Counted from the stretch's first letter, positions 1 through 8,068 are shown. The stretch is 35,572 nucleotides of DNA from Acidimicrobiaceae bacterium (GCA_003160635.1 PMLV01000306.1:1-35572), one strand, 5' to 3'. Program-made: numbers and translations. The notes: generated by a model not told the origin, from the letters alone.

Positions 1-5
1 TCAGG

Positions 6-384
6 TCATGCTGACAGAAAGGGGTATCCCGGTCTTCGAAACCTCGGATATCGACGATCAAGCCACTCCTCACTGTGAGAATCTGCCAGCGAGGCGTCCG
101 GCTGGTGGATTGAGATGATGCTTCGTCAAAGATACTGAGACCCACAAGGATCTTGTCGTTGCGCACCACCGTCTCGATGACGTCTGCCCGTACGCCCTTG
201 GCCCGGCCACGCCGATACCAGGCGAGCACTTGGTCCCGGTTCCGGCAACTGGATTCATGTCGTCCGGCGCTCCCCACGTGACGTTCGGATCGAGCAGTTC
301 CCGATAGCCGGTCAGATCGGCCGTCTGGAGAGCAGCATGAACTTGCCCCGCAAGCTGTTCCATTTGTACGAGGTCATTTGCCAT
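6..384 (-). pseudogene. SnoaL/NTF2-like protein, single-base frameshift
   Basis: This is a nuclear-transport-factor-2-like (SnoaL) alpha+beta barrel protein of unknown substrate. The ATG at 384 is preceded by a good AAGGAGA ribosome site. The first frame encodes MANDLVQMEQLAGQ followed by an NTF2-type segment ending DPNVTWGAPDDMN. Near 245-256 the coding sense moves to another frame, which continues with NRDQVLAWYRRGRAKGV, then VVRNDKILVGLSIF and RTPRWQILTVRSG, and stops at 6-8. The two parts make one normal-length protein of about 125 residues if one base is restored, so the lesion is a single-base deletion or a sequencing error. The family is recognised with good confidence; the biological role is unknown. 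Confidence 0.75.
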
Positions 385-431
385 GGCGAGGTCTCCTTCC
401 GCTTCCGCCCTGTCGCGCCATTCTCCATTGT

Positions 432-1007
432 TCAATGGACCAGGTTCTTGATGATCCCCTCGACGAGAGACACCAAGAGGGGACCCTTCGACAGGAACGT
501 GACAAGGCGGTCCAACTCTTCTTGGGCGATCCGGACCGCCCTTGCCTCTGACACTGGTCTAGGCCTGACCTTCAGCGCGAACAAGGCGGCCAGTTCTGCG
601 TAGGAGTCGATGATTCTTCTCCGAGCACTGACCGAACCCCTGACAGCCTGAGGCAGGAGTCGCTCCTCGTCGTCCCGACTGAGCGGTCGCGGCCCGTCAC
701 CCGCAAAGACTTCTTCGACGGCCGACGCGATCCCACTCCTACCGAGCATGACCGGGGGGCAGTTGGCCGGACGGGCAAGACAGGTGTTCGGCCCGATTCT
801 GTCCAGGTCGCCGCCCGACCCTAGGGCCCATCCCGACAGGAGATCGAGCACACGCCCCTCGTCACCCTTGGAAGTCCGCATCACCATGAACACTGGGTGC
901 CCGGCCTGGAGTAGCGCCGTGACGGCCTTGACGTCCGTGAAGTTGCGGAGGACGACCATGCGGGGGGATCCGGGAGCGGGAAGGGCTCCGACCGCTTCAA
1001 TCGGCAC
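432..1007 (-). CDS. SepF-like domain joined to a sigma-70 region 2-like segment
   Basis: A 191-residue protein. Residues 17-80 resemble the SepF/DUF552 fold, which anchors FtsZ at the division site: MVVLRNFTDVKAVTALLQAG, then PVFMVM, then VLDLLSGWALGSGGDLDRIG. Residues 108-190 resemble the start of sigma-70 region 2: EERLLPQAVRGSVSARRRI, then VRIAQEELDRLV and a final KGPLLVSLVEGIIKNLV. No sigma region 4 or classic ECF helix-turn-helix follows, so it is unlikely to be a working sigma factor. The GTG at 1007 is the first canonical start after an in-frame stop, but its GAGGAG Shine-Dalgarno abuts it, so the true start is uncertain; the GGAGGTG is better spaced for an ATT codon four bases further on. 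Both domain calls are from pattern recognition. Confidence 0.6.
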   Translation of the reverse strand: MPIEAVGALPAPGSPRMVVLRNFTDVKAVTALLQAGHPVFMVMRTSKGDEGRVLDLLSGWALGSGGDLDRIGPNTCLARPANCPPVMLGRSGIASAVEEVFAGDGPRPLSRDDEERLLPQAVRGSVSARRRIIDSYAELAALFALKVRPRPVSEARAVRIAQEELDRLVTFLSKGPLLVSLVEGIIKNLVH

Positions 1008-1147
1008 CTCCTCAGCGTACAGCCAGCCGAACCGGAGGCAGCCCAGGACCGACGGATCACCCGTAGATCGCCGGGACGGCCAGAGCTACTGCTCTTCGGG
1101 TGGACAAGGCCTGACACCAAGTGCGCGTGCCGGACTCCTGCGCAAGA

Positions 1148-1533
1148 ATGCCACGCGTGGGAACTGTCCGATTCACGACCGAGCTTCAGCGCCGCGGCCG
1201 CGCCGCTGCAGTCGTCCTCGATGGAGCCGTAGCGGATGCCGTGGGTCAGGGTGCGAAACGCTTCCCCGTCGTAGCGACGGTCAACGGCTACACATGGCGG
1301 ACGTCGCGGTGACCATCGAACTGGACGAGGCGCCGCGTACGGAGGAAATACCTTCAGCTCTGGAAGACGCACTGCATGACGACGACCAGGCAAAGGCTGC
1401 CTTCGCGAGGCTCTCCGTTTCTCACCGCGAGGAATACGCGCGCTGGATTTGTGAAGCCAAGCGTGCAGAGAGGAGGAGACGTCGCGTGCAACACGCACTC
1501 GAAATGATCAAACAGGGCAAACGACCTCGTTGA
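1148..1533 (+). pseudogene. YdeI/DUF1905 protein with internal deletion
   Basis: The left part (from ATG 1148 or GTG 1157) reads VGTVRFTTELQRRGRAAAV and later VVATVNGYTW, the beginning of a DUF1905 beta-barrel domain; it then stops at 1310-1312. In another frame from about 1293 the sequence resumes with ADVAVTIELDEAPR, followed by a YdeI/OmpD-associated helical domain (AFARLSVSHREEYARWICEA, then RRVQHALEMIKQGKRPR), ending at 1533. In complete family members these parts are linked by roughly 30-35 residues, absent here, so the gene has lost about 100 bases and its frame. The right part could still be translated from ATG 1294. An intact YdeI-type gene follows at 1644. Confidence 0.7.
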
Positions 1534-1643
1534 TCAACCGGGGTCTCGCCAACGGCCCGGGCCTTCGGCGATTTCGTCGGACGCCCGAGCGTCACCACGC
1601 TGGCACGACCAACGGCTCGTGCCTGACCCGCTACGGTGGCCGC

Positions 1644-1943
1644 ATGAGCAGCTCGCGCGTTCCCGGTGGGGTGGTGCACAAGCTTCCAGGAGACCTGCGC
1701 GAGGCGTTGATCGCCAACCCCACGGCACTCGATGCGTGGATGGACATCACGCCTCTGGCCCGCAACGAGTTCATCTGCTGGGTCGAGGATGCCAAGCAGG
1801 AGATGACCCGGGAACGCCGCATTCGCCGGACAAAGGAGGAGCTGGAGGAAGGCCAACGCCGGCCCTGCTGCTGGCCGGGGTGCACGCACCGCGAACGCAC
1901 GGGCCGAGAGCAGTCGGTCGGGCTCAGACCCGCTCCTCGGTGA
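1644..1943 (+). CDS. YdeI/OmpD-associated family protein
   Basis: A 99-residue protein of the YdeI/OmpD-associated (PF13376-type) family, sometimes called bacteriocin-protection proteins; the molecular function is not established. Diagnostic segments are VVHKLPGDLREALIANP, WMDITPLARNEFICWVEDAK and RRIRRTKEELEEGQRRPCCW, the last leading into the PGCTHRE tail common in this subfamily. The ATG at 1644 gives the family's usual start. The frame is open further upstream to 1530, but that stretch has no family resemblance. It lies 110 bases after a decayed gene with a related domain, so the two look like divergent tandem relatives. Confidence 0.85.
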   Translation: MSSSRVPGGVVHKLPGDLREALIANPTALDAWMDITPLARNEFICWVEDAKQEMTRERRIRRTKEELEEGQRRPCCWPGCTHRERTGREQSVGLRPAPR

Positions 1944-1988
1944 GCCCACACACGAGCACGGCCGCCCGAGCAACGAGAAGGGACCGTC

Positions 1989-2789
1989 ATGAAGGATGAA
2001 GCAACGAACCTCGGAGGGCATGCGGGCGGGACCACCGGCACGATGCCCCCGGTCGTGGAACGGGCCACCTTCCAGGCCGAACTGGACAGGTTGCGCGTTC
2101 GGGAGAAGGCGCACACCCGGGAAGGCGACGCGATCGCCGCAGCTCGACGACGCCTCCCCATGGTCGAGGTCGACGCCAACCTCGAGCTGATCGGGCCCCG
2201 GGGTCCGCTCACCCTGCTCGACGGCTTCGAAGGGCGTCGCCAGCTCATCGCCTACTACTTCATGTGGCACGACGGCCACCCCGCAGCCGAGCAGTGCGAA
2301 GGCTGCACGTGGGTCACCACCCAGGTCGCGGAGCTGTCCTACCTTCAGTCGCGTGACATCACCTATGCCGTCTTTTGTCAGGGCCCCTTCGACGAGAGCA
2401 TTCGCTACCACGACTTCATGGGCTGGGACATGCCGTGGTACTCCGCCCAGGGATCCGTCGACGCGCTCCTCGTCGGCCGCCGAATCGGCATGATGCACGT
2501 CGTGTGCTACCTACGGGACGGCGACCGCGTCTTCGAGACCTACTGGACCACCGTCCGCGGCGTAGAGGCCATGGACTACAGCTACGCGCTCATGGATCTC
2601 ACCGTGTACGGACGCCAGGAGACATGGGAAGACTCGCCGCCCGGCTGGCCGCAAGAGTGCTCCATCACGCGCACCGCTGGCGGTGCGCCCGATTGGCCAC
2701 CAGTGTCGGTGTGGCCGGAGGGACGCCCCATCCCCCAGTGGTCGCGACTCGAAGCTGGGTGCTCCGACGACCTGGCCGTTGGGCCGTGA
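1989..2789 (+). CDS. DUF899 family thioredoxin-like protein
   Basis: A 266-residue protein of the DUF899 family, which has a thioredoxin-like fold and unknown substrates. Hallmarks are the N-terminal helix ERATFQAELDRLRVREKAHTR, the beta-strand region LIAYYFMWHDG, the cysteine segment CEGCTW, then YLQSRDITYAVFCQGP and FMGWDMPWYS. The C-terminal part ends PIPQWSRLEAGCSDDL, which matches an actinobacterial subgroup rather than the shorter enzyme-like forms. The ATG at 1989 has an AGAAGGGA ribosome site. It is convergent with the RidA gene, only three bases separating the two stop codons. No neighbour suggests a pathway. Confidence 0.9.
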   Translation: MKDEATNLGGHAGGTTGTMPPVVERATFQAELDRLRVREKAHTREGDAIAAARRRLPMVEVDANLELIGPRGPLTLLDGFEGRRQLIAYYFMWHDGHPAAEQCEGCTWVTTQVAELSYLQSRDITYAVFCQGPFDESIRYHDFMGWDMPWYSAQGSVDALLVGRRIGMMHVVCYLRDGDRVFETYWTTVRGVEAMDYSYALMDLTVYGRQETWEDSPPGWPQECSITRTAGGAPDWPPVSVWPEGRPIPQWSRLEAGCSDDLAVGP

Positions 2790-2792
2790 TCG

Positions 2793-3170
2793 TCAGCGAA
2801 CCGCCGCGATGGCCTCGATCTCTATGAGCTGCTGCGGGTACCCGAGCACTGTCACCCCGAGGAGGGTGCTCGGGGGCCGGTGGGGCAGGAGCCGCCCGGC
2901 CACGGCGGCCCACGCCTGGGCCATCTCGTCGCGACTGCCCACCACGTAGACCGTCGTGCGCACGATGTGCTGCACTCCCGCCCCGTAGCGTGCCAGCACG
3001 GCCGCCAGGTTGTCGTACGCCACGTGCGCTTGCGCGATCACGTCGCCCACCGCGACGACGTTTCCCTCCGGGTCGATCGGGCAGACACCCGCCGTGAAGA
3101 TCAGCGAGCCCGGGTCGACGACCGAGGCGTACTCGTAGGGCACGCCCTCGAAGAGCCCCGGCGGTGCCAC
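2793..3170 (-). CDS. RidA/YjgF/UK114 family protein
   Basis: A 125-residue RidA-type protein. The best studied members hydrolyse reactive enamine/imine intermediates; others act within catabolic pathways. Segments seen are YEYASVVDPGSLIFTAGVCP, a middle VIAQAHVAYDNLAAVLA, and the conserved end RPPSTLLGVTVLGYPQQLIE. The GTG at 3170 gives a normal family length; a longer open frame to 3278 would only overlap the upstream gene and adds no family sequence. The GTG lies two bases beyond the stop of the frameshifted substrate-binding protein (3173-3175), so the two are probably co-transcribed. This suggests a role with whatever that transporter imported. Confidence 0.85.
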   Translation of the reverse strand: MAPPGLFEGVPYEYASVVDPGSLIFTAGVCPIDPEGNVVAVGDVIAQAHVAYDNLAAVLARYGAGVQHIVRTTVYVVGSRDEMAQAWAAVAGRLLPHRPPSTLLGVTVLGYPQQLIEIEAIAAVR

Positions 3171-3172
3171 CT

Positions 3173-4418
3173 CTAACTGGCCGTTGCGGTCGACGTCCCC
3201 GGAAGGTCGGTGCCGCAGAAGGGTTTCTTGGACACCAGGGCGAACCCGGATTTCTTGGCCTGCAGGTACCACCCGCATTGCTGCGGAAGGTCGTGCCCGA
3301 AGACCGTGGAGTAGTTGATGGACGTCGGCAACAATCCGCCACCGTTGTAGGACGTGAGGCGGCGCAGGGCCCTGATGATCCCCGCCGACGTCGCGTTCTT
3401 GCCGGCCCTTTGCATGCCCTGGATCATGAGGTCCGCCCCCACCCAGGCCTCGTACTCATTGAGCGTCGGAAACGCGCGTCTTGGAGAAGTGGTCATACTT
3501 TTCGAGCGCCGCCTGCATCGCCTTCGTGCCCGCATCCGGCACGGCAAAGGGACGAAATTCGGTGTCGAAGTAATCACCCTGCAGCGCGGGCCAGGCCGGC
3601 GAGGTCACCGCTTTCGGCTCATAGCCGGTGGGGAAGACCACCGCCTTGAGGTGCACCCCGGCCTGTTTCATGTCCGTGGCCATGGCGCAGTTGGAGCTGT
3701 CGACCATGCCGGCGTAGAGGCCCGTGATGTTGGCTGCCTTCGCGGCCAGGGCCTCTGGGCCGAAGGCCACGCTCCCGAAGGGAACCGAGATGTCGAGCAC
3801 CCCCTGCTTGCCGCCGGCGTGAATGACAGATCGTACGGTGGCGATCGCCGACCGGCTCGACGACGGCGAGATGCCGTAGCCGTAGGAGCCGACGACCGAT
3901 CCGCCGTGGGAAACCAAGAACTTGCCGATCGCCGTGCTCACCGGGTATTTCGGGTCGATGCTGCCCGTGTCCGAGGCGAACATGTTCGTGTAGGGCTGCT
4001 CGCCCCATTCCGGCCCGTCAGAGGACGCGCCCGTGACCGGGACGCCCGCCTGGTTGGCAAACTTGGCCCCCCCGAAGAACACCGCGCTGACGGCGACGAT
4101 CCCGAGCACGTGCTTGGACAACACGGTCTGGACGGCCGTGGGGTCCTGGGCCGAGCTGGTGGCGTCATCCTCGAAGATCGTCTGGATCTTGTGACCGTTG
4201 ACGCCGCCCTGCGCGTTCTGCAGGTCGATGCGGGCGATGAACGCCCCCTGGACGCCCAGGTATTCAGGCCCCGCGGGACCGGTGCACGAGCAGATCAGCC
4301 CGATGGAGATGGGTGACCCGGTCGCCGCACCGGCGGACGAGCTGGCCACGCCCACCGTGCCGGTGACACAGAACAGTGCGACCAGCGCCAGCCAGAACCG
4401 CATTGCTGCTCTCCGCAT
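3173..4418 (-). pseudogene. ABC substrate-binding protein (Leu/Ile/Val-type), frameshifted
   Basis: This is a periplasmic-binding-protein type I lipid- or cell-wall-associated receptor of the branched-chain amino acid / amide transporter class. The ATG at 4418 has a GGAGGG ribosome site. The N-terminus is a signal peptide (MRRAAMRFWLALVALF, ending SSSAGAA), followed by ISIGLICSCTGPAGPEYLG and GGVNGHKIQTIFEDD. The frame ends at 3456, but coding sense continues in another frame with AFPTLNEYEAWVGADLMIQ, then LPQQCGWYLQAKKSGF, stopping at 3173. The shift falls at 3472-3480 in an acgcgcgtc tract; removing one base restores one protein of about 414 residues. No permease or ATPase genes are adjacent, so it is an orphan receptor. 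Confidence 0.8.
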
Positions 4419-4469
4419 ATGCCCTCCCCCGCCCCCACACGCTCGAGGTACGCGTGATCGAAATCGGGT

Positions 4470-4497
4470 ACGCTACGTGATTGAAAGCATTTGTCAA
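4470..4497 (-). promoter_or_regulatory. Candidate promoter of the substrate-binding protein gene
   Basis: On the minus strand a perfect -35 TTGACA (4497-4492) is followed after 16 bases by TAGCGT (4475-4470), matching TAnnnT. This predicts a transcription start near 4463 and a leader of about 45 bases before the ATG at 4418. Its -35 overlaps the candidate promoter of the divergent amidohydrolase operon. Confidence 0.4.
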
Positions 4498-4508
4498 CTA
4501 CTTACATA
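4481..4508 (+). promoter_or_regulatory. Candidate promoter and operator of the amidohydrolase operon
   Basis: On the plus strand TTGAAA (4481-4486) and TACATA (4503-4508) are separated by 16 bases, giving a start shortly before the ATG at 4525. The 17 bases 4481-4497 form an imperfect palindrome with TTGA and TCAA arms and overlap the -35 elements of both divergent promoters. This is a plausible operator, perhaps for the MarR protein encoded at the end of the operon (inference). Confidence 0.35.
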
Positions 4509-4524
4509 GAAGTGGGGGCCCGCC

Positions 4525-5805
4525 ATGCACATGGACGATCTGATTCTGGTCAGCGTGGACGACCACGTGATCGAGCCGGCGAACATGTTCGAGGAGTTCA
4601 TGCCGGCCAAGTATCTCGACCGGGCGCCCAAGCTGGTGTCCGACGAGGTCGGCGAGAAGTGGGTGTTCGGCGAGGGCGAGACGCGCAACGTCGGCCTGAA
4701 CGCGGTGGCGGGGCGGGTTCCCGAGGAATACGGCCTGGAGCCGACCAACTTCGACGAGATACGCATCGGTTGCTTCGATGTGGACGAGCGCGTCAGGGAC
4801 ATGGATGCCAACGGCGTGCTCGGCTCGTTGAACTTCCCGTCGATGGCACGCTTCTGCGGCCAGTTCTTCGCCTCGCGCGCGGCGCAGGACCCCGACCTCG
4901 CGCTCGCCGTGCTGCAGGCCTACAACGACTGGCACATCGACGCGTGGTGCGGCTCGTATCCCGAGCGGTTCATCCCGTGCTCGATCCCGCCCATCTGGGA
5001 TCCCGCACTGATGGCCGCGGAGATCCACCGCACCGCGGCGAAGGGATCCCACTGCGTCAGCTTCTCCATGAATCCCCATGCCCTCGGGCTCCCCTCGCTC
5101 CACGGCGACCACTGGGACCCCTTCTGGCAGGCATGTGACGAGACCGACACCGTCGTGACGCTGCACATCGGCTCCGGCGGGTTGGAGGTGCAGACCTCGC
5201 CCGATGCGCCCATGAACGTGCGGATCACCTGCTCGGGCATCAACATCTATCCGACCGCGGCCGATCTGGTCTGGTCGCCGATCTTCCAGAAGTTCAAGAA
5301 CGTCAAGGTCGCCCTGGCCGAAGGCGGCATCGGCTGGATCCCCTACTTCCTCGAGCGCGTCGATTACACCTACGAGCACCACAAGGCGTGGACCCGACCC
5401 AACCTCGGCGGCAAGCTCCCGAGCGAGATATTCCGCGAGCGCATCATCACCTGTTTCATCGTCGACAAGTTCGGACTGGGCAACCTCGACGCGATGAACG
5501 AGGACATGGTCGCCTGGGAGTGCGACTACCCGCACTCCGACACCACGTGGCCGCTCTCACCCGAGGTGGTGTCCGACAGCGTCGCGGGCCTCACCGATCA
5601 GCAGATCGACAAGATCACGCACGCCAACGCCATGCGGCTCTTCTCCTACGACCCGTTCGCCACACGACCGCGTGAGCTCTGCACCGTGGGCGCCCTCCGC
5701 AAGGAGGCGGCCGGCCGCGACGTGTCCCCCGTCTCATTTGGAATGAAGGAACACAAGGTGACCACGCTCGGGGAATTCGTCAGCGCGGCCAAGCGCCAGG
5801 GCTGA
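4525..5805 (+). CDS. Metal-dependent amidohydrolase (Amidohydro_2 family)
   Basis: A 426-residue TIM-barrel amidohydrolase of the ACMSD/2-amino-3-carboxymuconate decarboxylase-like family, which act as hydrolases or decarboxylases. The N-terminal metal motif region reads LVSVDDHVIEP, with DxH in place of the usual HxH as in many actinobacterial members. Later barrel motifs are VVTLHIGSGG, AEGGIGWIPYFLERVD and WECDYPHSDTTWP, where the last aspartate is the expected metal ligand. The true substrate cannot be read from the sequence. The gene is first in an operon with a CoA-transferase, two bases downstream, and a MarR regulator, so a CoA-linked catabolic pathway for an aromatic or cyclic acid is likely. 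A shorter, damaged relative lies at 16286-16669. Confidence 0.88.
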   Translation: MHMDDLILVSVDDHVIEPANMFEEFMPAKYLDRAPKLVSDEVGEKWVFGEGETRNVGLNAVAGRVPEEYGLEPTNFDEIRIGCFDVDERVRDMDANGVLGSLNFPSMARFCGQFFASRAAQDPDLALAVLQAYNDWHIDAWCGSYPERFIPCSIPPIWDPALMAAEIHRTAAKGSHCVSFSMNPHALGLPSLHGDHWDPFWQACDETDTVVTLHIGSGGLEVQTSPDAPMNVRITCSGINIYPTAADLVWSPIFQKFKNVKVALAEGGIGWIPYFLERVDYTYEHHKAWTRPNLGGKLPSEIFRERIITCFIVDKFGLGNLDAMNEDMVAWECDYPHSDTTWPLSPEVVSDSVAGLTDQQIDKITHANAMRLFSYDPFATRPRELCTVGALRKEAAGRDVSPVSFGMKEHKVTTLGEFVSAAKRQG

Positions 5806-5807
5806 CC

Positions 5808-7031
5808 GTGTCCGCTCCCCTCAGCGGCGTGCGCGTCCTCGAGGTCGCGTCACACGTCTTTGTCCCCATGTCCGGGGCTGTGCTCTCCGAATGGGGTGCC
5901 GACGTCATCAAGATCGAGCACCCCGAGACCGGCGATCCCTATCGGGGGTTGGTCACGGCAGGGTTGCACACGCTGCACCACGGGATCGATCCACAGTTCC
6001 AGTCGACCAACCGCGGCAAGCGCTCCGTCGGCATCGACCTCAAGCACGCGGCGGGCCGGGAGGTGCTCGGCCGCCTGCTCGAGGACACCGATGTCTTCGT
6101 GACGAATCTCCGGGCGGCCACCCGGCGCTCGTTGCACATCGACGTCGACGACGTCCGCGCCCACAATCCGTCGCTCATCTACGTGCGCGGCACGGCGTTC
6201 GGCTCCCGCGGGCCGGACGCCAACCGGGGGGGCTACGACGCCGGCGCCTACTGGTCCCGCACCGGTATGCAGCACCTCTTCACGCAACCCGGGGCGGAGT
6301 GGCCGGCGGGCCCGCGTCCCGCCTTCGGCGACGTGGTCGGCGGCCTCACCATCGCCGGCGCCATCTCCACCGCCCTGTACCGCCGCGCCACGACCGGCGA
6401 GCCCTCCGTCGTCGACGTGTCACTCCTCGCCGCCGGGATGTGGCAGATCCAGATCGACATCACCAATGCCTGCCTCGACGAGGGAGGGCATGCCCCGCGC
6501 GCCTTTCCCGGTCGCTACGACGTCTGGAACCCTTTGATGATGCCGTACCGGACCAGCGACGGCCGTTTCATCAACCTCCAGATGCTCTCTCCCGATCGCT
6601 ACTGGCCGGACCTGTGCCGGGCCATGGGCGTGCCCGAGATGGCGACCGATCCGCGGTTCGACAGCATGGCGGCGCGCCGCGAGAACGGCCGCGCCTGTGT
6701 CGAGCAGCTCGAGGAGATCTTCGCCACACGTGACTTCGACGAGTGGCGGCACATCCTCACGCACGACTTCGACGGTGAGTGGGTGGCGACGCAGAGCCCC
6801 CATGACATCGCAGACGACCCCCAGGTCCAGGCCAACAGCTACATCGCCGAGGTCGAGATGTTGAACGGCACGTCACTGCCGATGGTCACGCCTCCGATCC
6901 AGTTCGACGAGCAACCGGGCCGACCGACGCGCGCGCCCGAGCACGGTGAGCACACCGAAGCCGTCCTGCTCGACCTCGGCCTGACGTGGGACGAGATCGC
7001 CGCGCTCAAAGCGGAGCGAGCGATCCTGTAG
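5808..7031 (+). CDS. Family III CoA-transferase (CaiB/BaiF)
   Basis: A 407-residue family III CoA-transferase, which moves CoA between carboxylic acids through an aspartyl-CoA intermediate. The N-terminus PLSGVRVLEVASHVFVPMSG and the segment VIKIEHPETGDPYRG are standard. The catalytic aspartate is probably Asp175 in FGDVVGGLT, aligning with the GD of formyl-CoA transferase, followed by ALYRRATTGEPSVVDVSLL. The C-terminal part VQANSYIAEVE is also typical. The GTG at 5808 is two bases after the amidohydrolase stop. The gene ends TAG, whose G begins the MarR gene's GTG. Substrate acids are unknown; the context suggests activation or recycling of the acid handled by the amidohydrolase. Confidence 0.93.
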   Translation: MSAPLSGVRVLEVASHVFVPMSGAVLSEWGADVIKIEHPETGDPYRGLVTAGLHTLHHGIDPQFQSTNRGKRSVGIDLKHAAGREVLGRLLEDTDVFVTNLRAATRRSLHIDVDDVRAHNPSLIYVRGTAFGSRGPDANRGGYDAGAYWSRTGMQHLFTQPGAEWPAGPRPAFGDVVGGLTIAGAISTALYRRATTGEPSVVDVSLLAAGMWQIQIDITNACLDEGGHAPRAFPGRYDVWNPLMMPYRTSDGRFINLQMLSPDRYWPDLCRAMGVPEMATDPRFDSMAARRENGRACVEQLEEIFATRDFDEWRHILTHDFDGEWVATQSPHDIADDPQVQANSYIAEVEMLNGTSLPMVTPPIQFDEQPGRPTRAPEHGEHTEAVLLDLGLTWDEIAALKAERAIL

Positions 7032-7456
7032 TGGACCAGGGCGACCCCGAGGGCACGATCCTTTGGTTGATGAAGCACGGCTTCGCGCGCCAGCGCCGGA
7101 ACGTCGAGGAGGCGATGCGCGCCAACGGGGTCACCGCCACGCAGGCCGGCGTGCTGACCCAGTTGCGCCTCTCGCCCGGTCTGTCGAGCTCGGACATCGC
7201 GCGGCGGCTGATCCTCACGCCCCAGGCGGTCATGGCGGCCGTCGCCTCGCTCGAGAAGTCGGCCCTCATCGAGCGGGCTGACGACCCCACCCACGGCCGC
7301 ATCCGGCGCTGCTTCCTCACCGACGAGGGCGAACGAGTCGCCAAGGCCTGCGAGGCTGCCGCCGGCGAGGTCGAGGAGATGCTCCTCGCCGGCTTCGACA
7401 TCACACAGCGCCGGGAGTTCGCGGAGCTTCTGGCGCTCTACATCCGGGAGCGGTAG
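7031..7456 (+). CDS. MarR family transcriptional regulator
   Basis: A 141-residue winged-helix regulator. The DNA-binding domain is seen in GVTATQAGVLTQLRLSPGLS, SSDIARRLILTPQAVMAAV and the wing DDPTHGRIRRCFLTDEGER, with dimerisation helices at both ends. The GTG at 7031 shares one base with the CoA-transferase stop; upstream codons in the frame lie inside that gene and add nothing recognisable. As last gene of the amidohydrolase operon it probably controls that operon, and perhaps the divergent transporter gene, through the palindrome at 4481-4497 (inference). Its stop directly abuts the convergent scpB stop. Confidence 0.9.
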   Translation: MDQGDPEGTILWLMKHGFARQRRNVEEAMRANGVTATQAGVLTQLRLSPGLSSSDIARRLILTPQAVMAAVASLEKSALIERADDPTHGRIRRCFLTDEGERVAKACEAAAGEVEEMLLAGFDITQRREFAELLALYIRER

Positions 7457-8056
7457 TCAGACCTCGTCGGAACCCACGTCGCCGTGCACGCCCAAGGCAG
7501 CCTGCAGATCCGACTCGAATTCCCCGGCCACCTCGGGCCCGGGCAAGAAATCCTCGACGGGCGGGAGCTGCTGGAGCGAATCGAGGCCCAGGCGCTCCAA
7601 GAAGAGGTCGGTGGTGCCGTAGAGGGCGGGCTGCCCGGGTCCGTCGGCCCGGCCCACCACTTCGATGTAGCCCCGTTGCTCGAGGAGCCGGGTCACCCCG
7701 TCGACGTTCACGCCCCGCAACGACGAGATCTGCCCCCGGGACACGGGTTGGCGGTAGGCCACGATGGCCAGCGTCTCCAAGGCGGCCGTCGACAGCCGGT
7801 GTGAGACGTCACGGTTGGCAAAGCGCTCCACATACGGGGAGAGGTCCGGATGGGTCTGCAGGCGGGCGCCGCCGGCGATCCGGGCCAAGATAAAGCCACG
7901 GCCCTCGTTCAGGTAGCTCTCCGACAACCTCGTGAGGACTTCTTCGACCCGCTCGACCGGCTCTTCCAGCAGTTCGGCCAGCAGGCCGGGCAGCACGGGC
8001 TCGACCGCCACGAAAAGAACGGCCTCTATGGCGCGGGCGAGTTCCTCATGTTCCAT
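7457..8056 (-). CDS. scpB: Segregation and condensation protein B
   Basis: A 199-residue ScpB, the winged-helix kleisin-associated subunit of the SMC-ScpAB condensin that organises and segregates the chromosome. Recognised segments are EHEELARAIEAVLFVA at the start, FILARIAGGARLQTHPDL, then HRLSTAALETLAIVAYRQP and SRGQISSLRGVNVDGVTRLL, and YGTTDLFLERLGL near the end. The length is normal. The ATG at 8056 is 12 bases downstream of the scpA stop, so scpA and scpB form an operon. The stop abuts the convergent MarR gene with no space for a separate terminator. Confidence 0.96.
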   Translation of the reverse strand: MEHEELARAIEAVLFVAVEPVLPGLLAELLEEPVERVEEVLTRLSESYLNEGRGFILARIAGGARLQTHPDLSPYVERFANRDVSHRLSTAALETLAIVAYRQPVSRGQISSLRGVNVDGVTRLLEQRGYIEVVGRADGPGQPALYGTTDLFLERLGLDSLQQLPPVEDFLPGPEVAGEFESDLQAALGVHGDVGSDEV

Positions 8057-8068
8057 GGTGTTCGTTCC

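Noticed and set aside
748-1290. Long plus-strand frame leading into the YdeI remnant
   Set aside because: Only the part from about 1293 has family resemblance; the upstream part is opposite the SepF-like gene and looks like a shadow.
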